Assembly (NCBI RefSeq): GCF_030272615.1
Contig: NC_081413.1
Span: forward strand, 723,255,649 to 723,319,648
Source of the DNA: Cryptomeria japonica
Taxonomy: Eukaryota; Streptophyta; Pinopsida; Cupressales; Cupressaceae
DNA length: 64,000 nucleotides
Direction of reading: 5' to 3'
In this document: piece by piece, positions 46,688-58,700 of the stretch
Layout: every line of letters begins with the position of its first letter
Position numbering within the stretch: the stretch's first letter is position 1
The notes under the pieces: generated by a model
Seen by the model: the letters and a program-made list of their open reading frames with translations, nothing else
The model's database searches: none
What the model was told of the DNA's origin: nothing
Made by a program: the position numbers and the translations under genes

Positions 46688-49600
46688 ATGGATCCATCAC
46701 ATAGCACAGATAGGGATGTAGGTCATGACACTTCTACTGAGCAAGTAAACCTCATTGTAATTATACAAATTAGATAGAAGTAAACTATTACATTATTATG
46801 TTCTTTTCTTGAGTGTTTTGGAGTAATTTTGATAGTGTTAATGATATTCTTGTCACGAATGAATATTCAGGGAAAGGGAAAGGGAGCTGTAGTCCCTGAG
46901 CACCTCTCTAGGGATGTGGACTCAAATGGATTAAGCAATGATGACATCGCAAATTCCATAAACCCTATAGAATTGATAAAAAAAAGTTTATTAGAAAAAT
47001 TAGTAGAGAGATTGTTGCTTTGGCATCTATGGAGCCTCAGACTAATGAGATACAAGAGAGGGTGCAAAAATTGATGCGAACAACAAAAAACTTGCAAGTA
47101 AGTAGTAATGAAAGCTTTAATTATAACAAAAGTTCAAAAATGGTTTATATTTTATACTCTTTTATGTCATTAACTAAAATATGTATGTGTTATTTTTATA
47201 GAAATTTATGCATCCTCATCCACCCGGTGGCCATGATCAGGGTATTGCAGGTAGTTCAGGTGATGACAATTTTCTATACATTAAAACTACTCCTTCTTTG
47301 GACTTGTGAACTTTCTTTTTTAATGTTAGTGTTATTGCTCATATATTTATTATGTAGTTGATGTAGAGGGATCTAGTTGATGCTCTTCATGAATAATCAT
47401 TCATACCTTAGGGCAACTAACCCCCTTACACATCCATTCACTTGTTCTCAACAAACCTCCAACACATCCTTTTTCTAGATCCTTGACTTGGATCAACCCC
47501 TTAATCATAGGACCTTGGCTATTTATCTAACTCAAAGGAAATTGCCACTTGCACTTGCTCTGACATTTGACTCCACTATGTGCCAAGACAATAGTAACAA
47601 TGAGATCATTGTCTGCCCCTAATGTAACTATCCTACTATGATACTACTGGCATACTCATCTTTCCCAAATCCATCTTGAGGACTTTCACTCTTTGAATCA
47701 CTCCAACTCTCACAATTTGACTTTGATACGGTACTAATTCTAATTAGGACCACTAATGGTTTAAAGATGCATCTCACAATGCTCATTTGTCACACACCAA
47801 ACTAGTGGTTCCCAAGGACACATAAATGGACTTATTTCCCATGAGAAAAAAACACAATTCTCAACCCTCCCAACCACCCTAAGAAACATCTTGACCCTCT
47901 GTTGTCTTCACACTGTTCACAAAGATTAAAAAACACCAGTGGGATAGTCTTATTTCATTGATCCATTTACTATTTTATAACCCTTCAACTGTTCTTGGAA
48001 AAGACATAAACTCACCCAAACATTCCCCTAACATTCAACTCCAACACCATTCCTAATAATCAGGTTGATCCTACAAAATGAAAAGGTTTCAGTCTATTGT
48101 CCTTTTTGTGACAGTCACTCAAAAATTCAACAAACTCTTCCTTCCACTGTTTTGACAGTCTGAGACACAAATTCAGTCTTCTTTTGCATGTTCACACATA
48201 CAAACTCCATTAAGAATCTACAACCTTCCTCATAATGTCAACTTCTAACAAGACAAGTTACATGTTCAAGCAACTCCATGTTAGCCTTAACATTGTGAAA
48301 ATACCAATTATTTCAACCATCATACCTTAACATATACTTACCCATGTCCTCCAAGAGTGTTCTTTCACTGTCCTCATCTCATTAATGTCTGCTCCAACTG
48401 CCCAAGTACTCATAATCTGCACTTACTCATACAATAAGGAACCCAAATTCCAAAACTGCAAAATAAGGAACCCAAACTACCATTCATTGTGACTGTCATG
48501 ATTGAACAAGTAGATTGAAGCTTGCTTGTCTTATCACTTTGAGTACCCAAAACAAATCATACTTGATACTGTCAATGTTCATAATAAAGGTTCATCCTTG
48601 TTTACAATTCTTGCAGTTTTCCTATATTTAATGTTTTATATATTTAATGTATTATTCTTCGGGTGTTGTCAATGTTCCTGTGCAAATGACACCTCATCAG
48701 AGGTTAGCATGACCTGTATTACCGACTGCAATGTCGGCAACAAGTAGCATGCAAACATCCTCTATTGCACGTCATGTTGGCCCGCCCATTGTTGGTAGAT
48801 CCCTCTTTTTCTCTATCTTCTATTATGTGTTTATTTCCCTTGGAGCGTTCTTTCTTGGGGGCATTTCATAGTGGATTCATTTTCTGCACCAAGAGATGCA
48901 CATGAGGATGTGCCAGAGGCAGCTACTGCTAATAACATGCCAGCATTTCCTGGATCTTCCCATATTGCTAGTATAGGAACGTTGCAGACCACATTGGTGG
49001 TGAGCGATGAAGAATTGATTCCCTTAAAGATACAGAAGGTTCTAGGTACTTTAAAATTATTATTATATATAGTCTAATTGTAATTTACTTACTGATCACC
49101 CATTTTGGACTAATGATCCCATGAGTTTTTTGTAGGAAATGATATTTTTTATAAAAATCTTAATGACAATTCATTGAAGATATTTTGGGCCCACCATACG
49201 TAAAAGGTGGAACATCATATGTGAACTAACCCTAATCCACTATTTTGATTTCATATCATTGTTAGAATATTTTTCCTTTGATCCATTTCTTGAACTATAA
49301 TAAAGGTAGCTTCAGTTCATTTCTGAATCTAACAGGTTTGTTTTTGCTTTAAAAGGTGGAATGACCAAGAAAAAGGGTTAAAAGATGAACTGACAAACCA
49401 TATGGTTGAGTTGTTTAGAAATGACACGTTCGACAAAACTAAGCTCCTTGAAAAAGATGGAACATATCTAAAGTATGTGAGGGACCAATACAGGACACAT
49501 TTAGAGAAGAACGTAAAGTATGAGTGTCCCCCCATGATTCCAAAGAGGGAGTGGAAGGACCTGATTTTGGATGCCAAGGAAATAACTGAAAGGAAAAAAG

Positions 49601-50848
49601 GAAATACACCAGCAGACGCCAAAAGAAGGTTGGGATACTATTACGAATGTAATTATGTACTAATAACTCTTTATATTTATATAATCTAACATATTTCAAA
49701 CTTTTCATAGACTGAGTGACACGTCAAAGGCAACCAAAGCAAGACAAGAAAAGCACGAGCAACACAAACTTGGCTCTGGTGGCTATATGAAACTTGTCGC
49801 ACGAATTGTAAGTATCAGTAAATAAAATATCGCATCAAAATATTTATAAATTGCAAACAATTTTTTTTTATCAAACAATGCAAGCAAAATTCACGATACC
49901 AAGTAAAAATGCAGGGCTCTTAATTCAATAGAGCACCCACAAAAGATGACAAGAGAATTGCCTACCACCAAGGCTATACAGTCGTGGCTGAACAGCTACG
50001 AGAATTGAGTGGGCAAACATAATATTCTAGTGCATTCATCACACAGGTAAATAAGCTAAATGAAAATTGTTTCAAATTGAACTTTACCAATAATCTAATT
50101 GATGTTGAGTTCCAACATAAAGTGACTATATTTGTTTTAAATAACCAAGCAATGATAACAATGTGTATGACATTGGAATGCATCTTGCTAATCGTGAAAC
50201 ATGACCTGCACATGAAGGTATGGATGTGCATCCCAGTAGTGGAGGTATTCATTTGCTATTCAAATTTATTTATGTAATTATTAATACAATTAAATATATT
50301 AAATTGTAATTAGTGTAGTAATTAATGTAACCTTTTTTGTTAATATTTTAGAGCATGTAGTCAGTGGTGACCAAGTGGAGCATGATTCGGGTACACAATA
50401 TCAGGAACATGATGTTCCCCAATCAGGTAAAGAGGACCATTATTATTCCTTTAAACAAATTTAATTGCAATTGGTGTTCAGCATTAATGTAACCTTTAGT
50501 ATTTCAACTCTAGAGGATCTAGAGGGTGTTCAACATGTTGAGGTTGAGGCTAGACAAAATAATGTGGAAGATGATGTGGCCCCATCAAGTAAAGAGCGCC
50601 ATGGTTATGTTCTTTAAATTAATGAAATACTTGTAATAATAATAAAAAATATTTTGAATTTAACCCATTTCTTTGTTATTGCAGAGGACCCCCCTTCGCT
50701 TCAGTGTCCTCATCCTCAGTATAAGACTAGGCATATATTGAGATCACGAGCAGAGGGAAGAACAACTGAAGAGGGGGGAAATGATGAAGAAAACTATGCT
50801 CCACTTATTCTTTACATAGTTTCAAAGAAAAAAGAAAAAAAGAAATGA
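46688..50848 (+). pseudogene. CACTA second gene, Ptta/En-Spm transposase-like (TNPA-type)
   Basis: Possible start ATG at 46688 (MDPSHSTDRDVGHDTSTEQ), directly after a splice-acceptor-like CATAGGGCGAC. Further exon pieces: SRDVDSNGLSNDDIANSINP (46906), FMHPHPPGGHDQGIAG (47208), SATSSMQTSSIARHVGPP (about 48735), DAHEDVPEAATANNMPAFPG (48892), then the core WNDQEKGLKDELTNHMVELF and KYVRDQYRTHLEKNVKYECP (49360-49620), SDTSKATKARQEKHEQHKLG and GYTVVAEQLRELSGQ, which fit the plant Transposase_24 family. The C-terminus is acidic then basic (YIVSKKKEKKK) with TGA at 50846. In En/Spm the second protein binds the subterminal repeats. Exon limits are inferred; there are several stops. Confidence 0.75.
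47362..48600. other. Probable foreign insert in the CACTA second gene
   Basis: The base composition changes to a CA/CT-rich type (AACCCCCTTACACATCC, CCTCCCAACCACCC) without coding potential between the exon pieces at about 47250 and 48670. It resembles LTR or non-autonomous element DNA. The limits and TSD could not be found. Confidence 0.4.
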
Positions 50849-50879
50849 TTGTAATCTACCTTATTTGATAATGACTGAT

Positions 50880-51070
50880 TTTTATGTGTTAATGAATGTA
50901 ATTATGTGCTAATGAATGGTTATGAATGATATGTGTTAATGAATATTGATGAATTTTGTGTGTTTAATGAATGTTAATCAATGTTATGTGTTAATGAATG
51001 TTATGTGATATTAATGAATGAATATTATATTTTATTAATGGTAGAAAGAATGAATGAATGTTAGATGTTA
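50880..51070. repeat. Degenerate TTAATGAATG repeat near the CACTA 3' end
   Basis: Words TTAATGAATG, GTTATGTGTTAATGAATG and ATGAATGAATG recur about a dozen times. At about 51095-51147 GGGGCCAAATGAGCTTCC and GTGGTTTGGCCC form an inverted repeat. Subterminal repeats are normal in CACTA elements and are the binding sites of the second protein. Confidence 0.7.
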
Positions 51071-51306
51071 ACGGGGAATTTAAAGTGATGTTAAGGGGGG
51101 GAGGGGCCAAATGAGCTTCCACCTTCATGTGGTTTGGCCCTGTTAAGTAGAGAATATTAAACTATTCTTGAAACAGTTAATCTTATTGAAAAATGTATAT
51201 GGAATCTTAATTGCAGGGTCCAACAGAGCCAATACGAACAACAACACCATAAGTTGTTGGGTATAATGAACTCCCACATTGTCTTGTATGTACACTAACA
51301 CTATGA

Positions 51307-51319
51307 TTTTCTTCTAGTG
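51307..51319. other. 3' terminal inverted repeat of the CACTA element
   Basis: TTTTCTTCTAGTG, reverse complement CACTAGAAGAAAA. The following three bases TTG would be the target duplication. The partner at the left end was not found. Confidence 0.75.
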
Positions 51320-53189
51320 TTGATATCGGTCATGGCGTGAGTGAAAAAGTGGTGAATATGCCTCATCCTTGTAAAAAAATTTATTAATTGACATTTTCTT
51401 TAGCATTTTTTAATTTTCCTTATCATTTTCTCTACCACTGCATTTTATGGCATTGTATTTGATTTGTCCTCTATACTCACATGACCTTAATAGTCCTTTT
51501 GAATATAATCTTCAATGATACCAATGAGAGACTGCTCTCAATTGATTGTTCCAAATGGCTTTGGAACCTCATTACTATTCTAAATACCTTGTAGCAAACT
51601 ATGTTTTCTCTTATGTTGAAATAACCTCAATCATTGTCTTATGTTTGTCTACAAATGGTGTTCATTAGTTATTTCTTGTGTTTTATGGTTCATTTCATTT
51701 CCATCCAATGTGATTGTTGATCTCTAGCTCTATAAATGATCCTTATAATGATTCTCTTCAATGACAAACATCATTGTGTTGTTGATGACCATTTATGATT
51801 GCTACCTATTGAATCTAATCCTTGATGTTGTCCTATATGCTATCAATCATTGCTGGTAAAAGCCACTGACCTGCCTTTGCTTGTACACCAATCACCAAGC
51901 TTAGTGTTGTTAAAAGAAACCATACTTTCATAGTAGAAACCACTGTCAAGATTGTTTTACTAGAAAATTCCTTGGTACTAGAGCCACAAAATAGTATTTT
52001 GATGGTCGATCACTAATCTTTTGATGGTCAATCACTAGTCTTTTGATGGTCAATAAAAAACTCTTATTTCTTTGATCTTGTCACTATATTTGAAGCCTTG
52101 AAGATTTTCATTTGATGTTGCTCTAATATTATTTCATTTTGAGTTGTTTATGCCCTTAAATTCTTGTAACCTCTACTCTAATACTGGCAAATAAATTCAA
52201 ATCTGCCTCTAGTCAAACATGTCTAGACCTAGGACTATGAACCTTTATCTTCCTATGGCTTACTATGTTCGATGTTTCTCACTATGTATATTTGTATCAT
52301 TGTACTCAAAATGGAGAATGGATTATGCTATCACTATTGCTATCATCAACTCTTCTCTTTTGGCACTCTTTATGTGAAGCGTTCCTATCAATATGTCTTA
52401 ATCATGCCTTATGAAGGGGCTTAGTTTTGTGTGGGATTTCCCTTCACTGGTGAAAGGCTCATGATTGTATTTGTCATTGTGAAGGTTTGAGAATATTTCT
52501 TCTTCCATTATCAAAATCTTCTCATGGCACCATTTTATCTTTTCCTACTAATGATTTCTTCAATATAATAGTACTCTTATTCATTATTCGGAACTGTGAA
52601 AGATGGTGATCAAATTATATGAACCTTATTATCTTCCTTGAAAACTACTCTATCTTGGAAGGCCAAACAAATTCTTAGCTGCTCCAAGATTTATTATATT
52701 TGTCCTTAACTATTGTGGCTTGGTATGCATATTGTGTTTTTGAGGTATCATGATGTAGTTCCTAGATGGGTTGGTCCCAAACATGACGCCTTAGTGATGC
52801 AGAGATAGGGGTAATACTTAACTCTTCATGATAGGGCAGTATTCAATAATAACAAGATAAGACAATTTTGGTGACTCCAATCCTTGATTCAACCAAAGAC
52901 GACATTAGGAGGTTTGCCATTTTGATAAGGGATGACCCCAAGTGTCTTTCATCACATACGTATGTAGGCATAAGGGTGAGATTAGGCCTCTACCTCTCCT
53001 TGATTGACTTGAACCAATGAATTTCATAAATACTCAACTCCAATGGCTTGGTGGAACATCACCCAATTGGACTCAAGACATGACTGTGATAGATCTTGAT
53101 GAATACTAATATGGACAGTGTTTGCAAGGATAAAAGTTTTTACAACAAAGGGATAAGAGTGTAATGAAACAATAACCTCATACCACCTT
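51320..53189. other. No recognised genes
   Basis: T/C-rich sequence with no frame or family I recognise, apart from a short tandem repeat at 51997. Composition is similar to the insert at 47.4-48.6 kb. It could be old LTR sequence. Confidence 0.4.
51997..52062. repeat. Tandem repeat, 22-bp unit, about 2.8 copies
   Basis: TTTTGATGGTCGATCACTAA and the following TC repeat as TTTTGATGGTCAATCACTAG plus TC, then a partial third copy. Confidence 0.9.
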
Positions 53190-53565
53190 ACTCTTGGGAA
53201 GTTTTAATCCACCTGTGAGGTAGGAAATCGGAAATCATCAAAGCATATCAAAACTAATCTAGCTCAATCATGAAAGCACAAATGCAATGATCTATCCTAA
53301 AACACACTCAATAGAGAAATGAAATAAAAACATTCAATACTAAAGATTATGCAAACCAGATGTAGACTTGAATGCTCCTTCATGCGGCTCCATTGTCCTT
53401 CTTTCTTCTCCAAATAGCCTTTGTTTGTGGATCTCACCTTCAAGTGCACACACCTAATGTGAAAGCAAGATGGATATTGGCACAAGAGTACTCAAAACGT
53501 GATTGATTAGAAATTCGATAACCTGATTATTCTCATTCTCATTAGTTGGGATTGAAGAAATTCAT

Positions 53566-53578
53566 CCAATTTATAGAG
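53566..53578 (-). promoter_or_regulatory. TATA box of the Gypsy-2 LTR
   Basis: CTCTATAAATTGG on the minus strand, in the place matching Gypsy-1 and Gypsy-3. Confidence 0.55.
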
Positions 53579-54239
53579 AAATTGGAGAAAAAGACCAAAT
53601 TAGCATGATTCAATTCGAATGGAAATTGCAAATCAAACATGTCAGTTATGACAAATTATGCACCTTCTATGCAAAATTTGATTGATTGATAATTAATGAC
53701 AATTTATGAAAAATTTCTATGTCAAAATTGATTGATTGTCAATTATGACAAATTATGACAAATTTCTATGTCATTCCCATGAAATTAGGAGAAAAATAGG
53801 AGAGAATTGAAATTAGGAAATTAGAAAATTAGAAAATTGAAATTGATGAAAATTAGGAATTAGAAATTGATGGAAAATAGGAAATTAAGTGAATTAATTA
53901 ATAATTTGTCATTTATTAATTAATTCACAAAAAGAGGAATAATTAGCCAATTAAATGAACATTTAATTGCGATGAGAAGACTTAGGATAAATAAATAATT
54001 TATTAATCCTAGAGAGAGAAATGACAAATAGGGTTAAATGATTAAATCATGAAACCCTAGAAGATGAATTAGCAATGCGAGAATGACAATTAGGTCTTGA
54101 CAAAAGATAATTAATGTCGATCATGATTTTGAATTGATAAATGACCAATGCGATAAATGATTTGATTGATAAATGGGCCAATTGACGAGGAACAATGACT
54201 AATTGATCCAAATTGACATGATTGAGAAGGACGATGATG

Positions 54240-54420
54240 ATCGATGACAAATTGATGACAAAATTGACAAGAGGACAAGGATCGATGACAAAATGGATTG
54301 CAAAATGACAAGATTGAAAAAGACCACGATCGATGACAAATCGATCGCAAAATGACAAGATTGAAAAATGACAACGATCGATGACAAATCGATCGCAAAA
54401 TGACAAGATTGATAAGAGGA
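54240..54420. repeat. 48-bp minisatellite in the Gypsy-2 LTR, four units
   Basis: Units start ATCGATGACAAATCGATCGC at 54240, 54281, 54329 and 54377. Minus-strand frames through it give repeating CDRFVIDR peptides, which are a by-product. The unit includes the palindromic words ATCGAT and CGATCG. Confidence 0.9.
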
Positions 54421-54710
54421 CAAAACCCTAATTAGGATTGACGATGTCCAAAATGATGACAAATGAACACGCACATTGATGCGACAGGATAAGATTGACC
54501 AAAATCATGATTGAAAGTTGTTGTCGACAAGACTGAATCTGAAAGTGAGACAAATGAAGAATGTAGAAGAATGACTCGATGCTCGCAAATGATAAAGATC
54601 AAGTGCGAATCATAGGAGAAATGTTAATGCGACGCAAAAACCTAAAATGAGGCAATGCGCAAATGTTAAAGTATGACTCTGCAAGCGTTGACCATTTTTG
54701 GATGTCTACA

Positions 54711-54725
54711 TTTTGCCCCTCTTTG
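54711..54725 (-). other. Polypurine tract of Gypsy-2
   Basis: Minus strand CAAAGAGGGGCAAAA directly before TGTAGACA. Matches Gypsy-1 (5847-5861) except one base. Confidence 0.85.
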
Positions 54726-54984
54726 AGACAATGCAATTTTAAGCGTTGTTTCAAAGAACAATAATGAAAATGCCCCAGACAATAACAATTACATATGCAT
54801 GCCCCCTCAAGGAATTGGTCGAAAACATGCAGAAAAGAGGCCAATTGATCGATAAAAATGATAGGATCGAACGGATTGACAATCAGAGATTGGATGCACA
54901 AAGGACAAGCAATTTAAGGTGTAAAAGACCACGACCAATATAAGATGGAGAGGGTGCACGTCCATCTATGCACTAACAAAGATC

Positions 54985-54991
54985 TATAAAT
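54985..54991 (+). promoter_or_regulatory. TATA box upstream of the antisense PMD2 gene
   Basis: GATCTATAAATGGGACC on the plus strand, 89 bases before the PMD2 ATG (55074) and outside the LTR. Its place and strand suit transcription of the PMD gene rather than the retrotransposon. Confidence 0.5.
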
Positions 54992-55073
54992 GGGACCAAG
55001 AAGGTGAAAAGAGCTCATTTGCACTAGCCAAAGAGGAGGATTTGTTGCTCTGGACAAGGACACTTGCAGATAG

Positions 55074-57337
55074 ATGGCGAGCATTCCAATGGTGGATCAC
55101 CTCAGAGAATGTGTACGCACTTACAGATGCCTAGATGACACAGGAGCAGCGGTATGGATCTCAAAAACCCATATTTTCAATGTCATGAATTTTGATTGCT
55201 AGCGGGACATTGCGAGGCCCACAGAAACTGCAAAAATTGAGTTCTGCGCCTGTGTAGGGAAAATCTTGCACTTGTGTCATGTCTTTTGTGCTTGTGTAAA
55301 GGTACACAGGTGCAAGTTATGTGACACAAGCGCAGGAGTTAAGACACAAGCGCAATTGTGCATTTAAGACTCAATTTAGGTCAAAAACAGCATGCCAATG
55401 ATCCGGAAAGGGGGGATAAGGGTAGGATAGGTCAGAATAGTTGAAAAACACACTGATGTAGACATGAAATGAGGAAATGCAACCCGTAGGAGCAAACCCT
55501 AATACTGACAAAAATTGTGCCCCAATTGTGATGCAGAGTCGACAGTATCCATTTATCACGTGGGAGAACCGACCAGACTGTTTCATGCTATGACATAGAC
55601 TCAGGAGCACGGAAAGAGATATCTTAGCAGGAATTGGCATATATTATATCACATTCATGCCCGAGATTAGGGCAAATACAGGACTACTTACCGCATTGGC
55701 AGAGCGATGGCATTCGGAGACCTCCTCATTCCACCTGGCGACTGGCGAGGCGACTGTGACACTAGAGGATGTATGGCGCATCCTCCGCATTCCGATACAT
55801 GGGGAGATGATAGAGTATGACCCAGTGACAGGGAGAGACATGTTATGTAGGCTATTTGAGTGCGACGCAGATGATCTGGACATCGTCGAGAGGGAGATCC
55901 GCTGGGAGACTATGGCAGTAGATTATGATCAGCGATATGTGGTTATAGAAGTGGTGATAGCATGTTTGCTAGTAGGAGATAGATGAGGACATGGATTCCC
56001 TATTGGATGGGGAAGAGTGCTAGAGTGGATGGTGACAGAGGGGACGGTATACGCATGGGGACCATGTGTGCTTGCTATGTTGTATTTTAAGCTGCATCAG
56101 ATAGCATATCAGGGAGTGCAGTCTTTGAGTTGTGGAGTCACATTACTTCAGGTATGGGCATTTGAGCACATAGCCATATGTCGACTGATTACAGAGAGAC
56201 AGGTTATACCACACCGACCATATGTGTATTGCTATGGGGGAGCACTGAGACAGGGTCCATTTGGATACATATTATATTGGTGTCATGAGCTAGACAGACT
56301 GAGAGAGTTCACATGGAGGCCATATCTTGATTACCCTGGATGGTTAGATGATCATGAGGAGATATCGTATTGAAGATAGGAGAGGTACCTGATTGGGTGA
56401 CCAGTGAATCGCCAGAGAGTAATTGAGATGTACCTGCCAGGGAGAGTCAAATGACAGTTTAGAGAGAGGCAGGATGTACCTAGGAGGACTGCATGCTTTG
56501 CCCGATCTCACAGAGAGATGAGTCAGTGGGGGAGTATGATTCAGCCACACATAGCATATGCTGACTTTGCCCAGCTACAGCAGAGACAGTGGGATTGGAG
56601 GTCAGATGTGGTAGATGCTGGGATGACAGAGGAGTATGAGATATGGTTTTAACGATGACGGCCAGTGCCTTTGACTGATCCTGATATTCCAGTACCGAGG
56701 AGACAGGAGGACTTCCCACTCACAGGAGAGGAGAGAGATGAGGATGATGAGGAGGATGAGGGTGGCAATGAGGATGAGGGGGATGACGATGATGGAGATG
56801 ATGGGGATGGAGATGATGGGCCAGATTCAGCTGATCAGGAGGCATTGCATGATATTCCCATAGAGCCGGAGACAGCGAGCATAGAACAGATGGAGATGTG
56901 CAGGGCTACCATAGTGAGTCAGTAGGATCATATTACGACATTGGAGAGACAGCAGGATCAGTTCAGAGCAGAGATAGCCAGACTCACAGAGGCTCGAGAT
57001 TCAGCAATAGCTCAGGCACAGTGAGAGGAACAGAGAGTCACTGAGTTCATTGGGTCGATTAGAGATGCCAGTACATGGGAGATGGCACAGATGCTGGTAG
57101 AGACTGGAGAGGAGATACGCCATTAGAGGACACAATGAGAGTGCAGTTCCACCAGAGCAGAGAGCACCTTCATATTGGGCACGATTGAGGATAGAGAGTA
57201 GGGCACGCTCTCAGAGATCATTGAGCAGCATGGGAGTGAGTGGACCTATGAAACCACCATAGCCAGGACCAGGGGCAGGAGGGACATCATCCATGAGACA
57301 TGGTAGGGATGAGGAGGACAGAGGGAGCACCCAATGA
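55074..57337 (+). pseudogene. Antisense PMD gene of Gypsy-2 (PMD2)
   Basis: Exon 1: ATG at 55074, MASIPMVDHLRECVRTYRC and then LDDTGAAVW, with GCG|GTATGG as a possible splice donor (about 55152). The leader has CACAAGCGCA words. The PMD exon starts about 55570 (STERDILAGIGIYYITF), then MPEIRANTGLLTALAERWH (55657), FHLATGEATVTLEDVWRILR, IPIHGEMIEYDPVTGRD, a TGA at 55984 with a frame change, WGPCVLAMLYFKLHQIA (about 56055), FEHIAICRLITERQ, FTWRPYLDYPGWLDDHEE. After a stop at 56371 and others come an acidic linker (56725-56820) and a coiled-coil-like stretch (TLERQQDQFRAEIARLTEAR, 56940-57000). A possible end is MRHGRDEEDRGSTQ, TGA at 57335-57337. The domain order is as in PMD1. Not intact. Confidence 0.8.
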
Positions 57338-58448
57338 TAGAGGCATGTTCTCCTTAGGATAGACAGATGACATATGTAGCTTGATATTATGTAGTCAGCC
57401 TGCGGGCCATGCTTAGGACAGACAGTCCAATTTTGTACTCTGATATTATTATGATATGTGATATGATTTGCATCGATATGATGGGATGCAATGTGTTATG
57501 ACTTATAGTTGTTGTTCATGTATGGATGACTTATGCACTTGTTTATGAACATGTATGGATGTATTTTTATGTATTTTTGATGTATTTATGATATGAAATG
57601 GATAAAATTCTTGATATGATGCTTGATGTAATGCAAATGTACTAACCAATGTATGCAGGATGCAGCATATGTGTGGAGATCGGAGCACTAGACCGAACTG
57701 ACTATCCAAACTGACGGAAGAAACGTTAGTAAGAAGAAATGAGACAGAGGACAGTTAGAGATGAAGAAAAACTTGCTTTCAATAATGCACTTTGTAGGTG
57801 AGAACCTTTATTTTTATGTAGCAAAATGGATGCGTAGACTCATGGCATTGAAGGCTAGAGCTGAAATGCAACCCTTTTTTGCAAAAGACAGACGCATCGC
57901 AGACAAACAACAATCACAACAAAAATGAAAGGGACCATGAACCACCCCGGTCACTCTAAATCACTCAGTGACATCATCGAGCGACATAGGAACATGATCG
58001 AAGCCAAAGATAAATCAATAAGAAAATAAGATGCACAAATTCAAGCAAATCAAACAAACATCTTGATCTTCATTGTCAAAAGTTGAAAGTGCTGATAAGA
58101 TGATCATGCTGTCTGGTTTCAGGACATGTGGTACCCCATCTAAGACAGGACACAGTCTGGTTTCGAGTATACCACACCCTGTATAAGACCCATGATAATA
58201 GGAACAAGGACAAAAGATTTTGATGCCGATATTCGATTGATATGACGGTTTAGATCAGTTTTGAATGCCTGGTTTGATTGAAAAGTTCATCTGTTAACGC
58301 ATGATTTCATTAAAGTGTAGTGTTGAATTGATTGTCGTTGGATGTATGCTCAGCAATCTATCTATGCACAAAGGGATCATTTATTGCAAAATGCTTGTTT
58401 TTGTTTTTGCTTTTCGAGTTTTTACAAAAAAAAATTGTCTTGTTCATT

Positions 58449-58700
58449 TTTATTTTTTTTCAGGACTTTATTTGATTTTTAGGGATTTTTTCACGACATT
58501 ATTTGATTTTTTTGAATTTTATTTCAGGACATTTTTCAATTTTTTTTGGATTATTTCAGGACGCTTTTCAATTTTTATGACTTTTTTTAAGGACATTTTT
58601 CAATTTTTATGATTTTTTCAGGACATTTTTCAATTTTTATGACTTTTTTCAGGACATTTTTTAATGTTTATGACTTTTTTCAGGATATTTTTCAATTTTT
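58449..58700. repeat. Tandem repeat, about 28-bp TTTCAGGACATTTTTCAATT unit
   Basis: About eight degenerate copies of TTTTTCAGGACATTTTTCAA and then TTTTTATGAC. It gives spurious Phe-rich plus-strand frames. Confidence 0.9.

Larger units (their letters stand above)
40473..51319 (+). mobile_element. CACTA (En/Spm) DNA transposon, decayed
   Basis: Contains a TNP2-type transposase gene (40473-44637), a SET-domain frame (about 45800-46575) and a Ptta/En-Spm-type second gene (46688-50848), all on the plus strand. The right end TTTTCTTCTAGTG (51307-51319) is the reverse of CACTAGAAGAAAA, a standard CACTA terminus. No matching left terminus was found, so the left limit given is only the start of the transposase gene. 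A foreign insert of about 1.2 kb probably lies at 47.4-48.6 kb. Confidence 0.85.
53190..54710 (-). repeat. 3' LTR of Gypsy-2
   Basis: Starts (minus strand) TGTAGACATCCAAAAATGG after the PPT. It contains a 48-bp minisatellite (54240-54420), ATTAATTAAT-type words, a TATA box (53566-53578) and a GAAAGAAGGACAATGG region near 53400 that resembles Gypsy-1. The end is estimated from the Gypsy-1 alignment (CAGGTGGATT, about 53205) and may be off by tens of bases. About 1.5 kb. Confidence 0.7.

Noticed and set aside
54047-54474. Minus-strand frames with repeated CDRFVIDR peptides
   Set aside because: They read through a 48-bp minisatellite inside the Gypsy-2 LTR.
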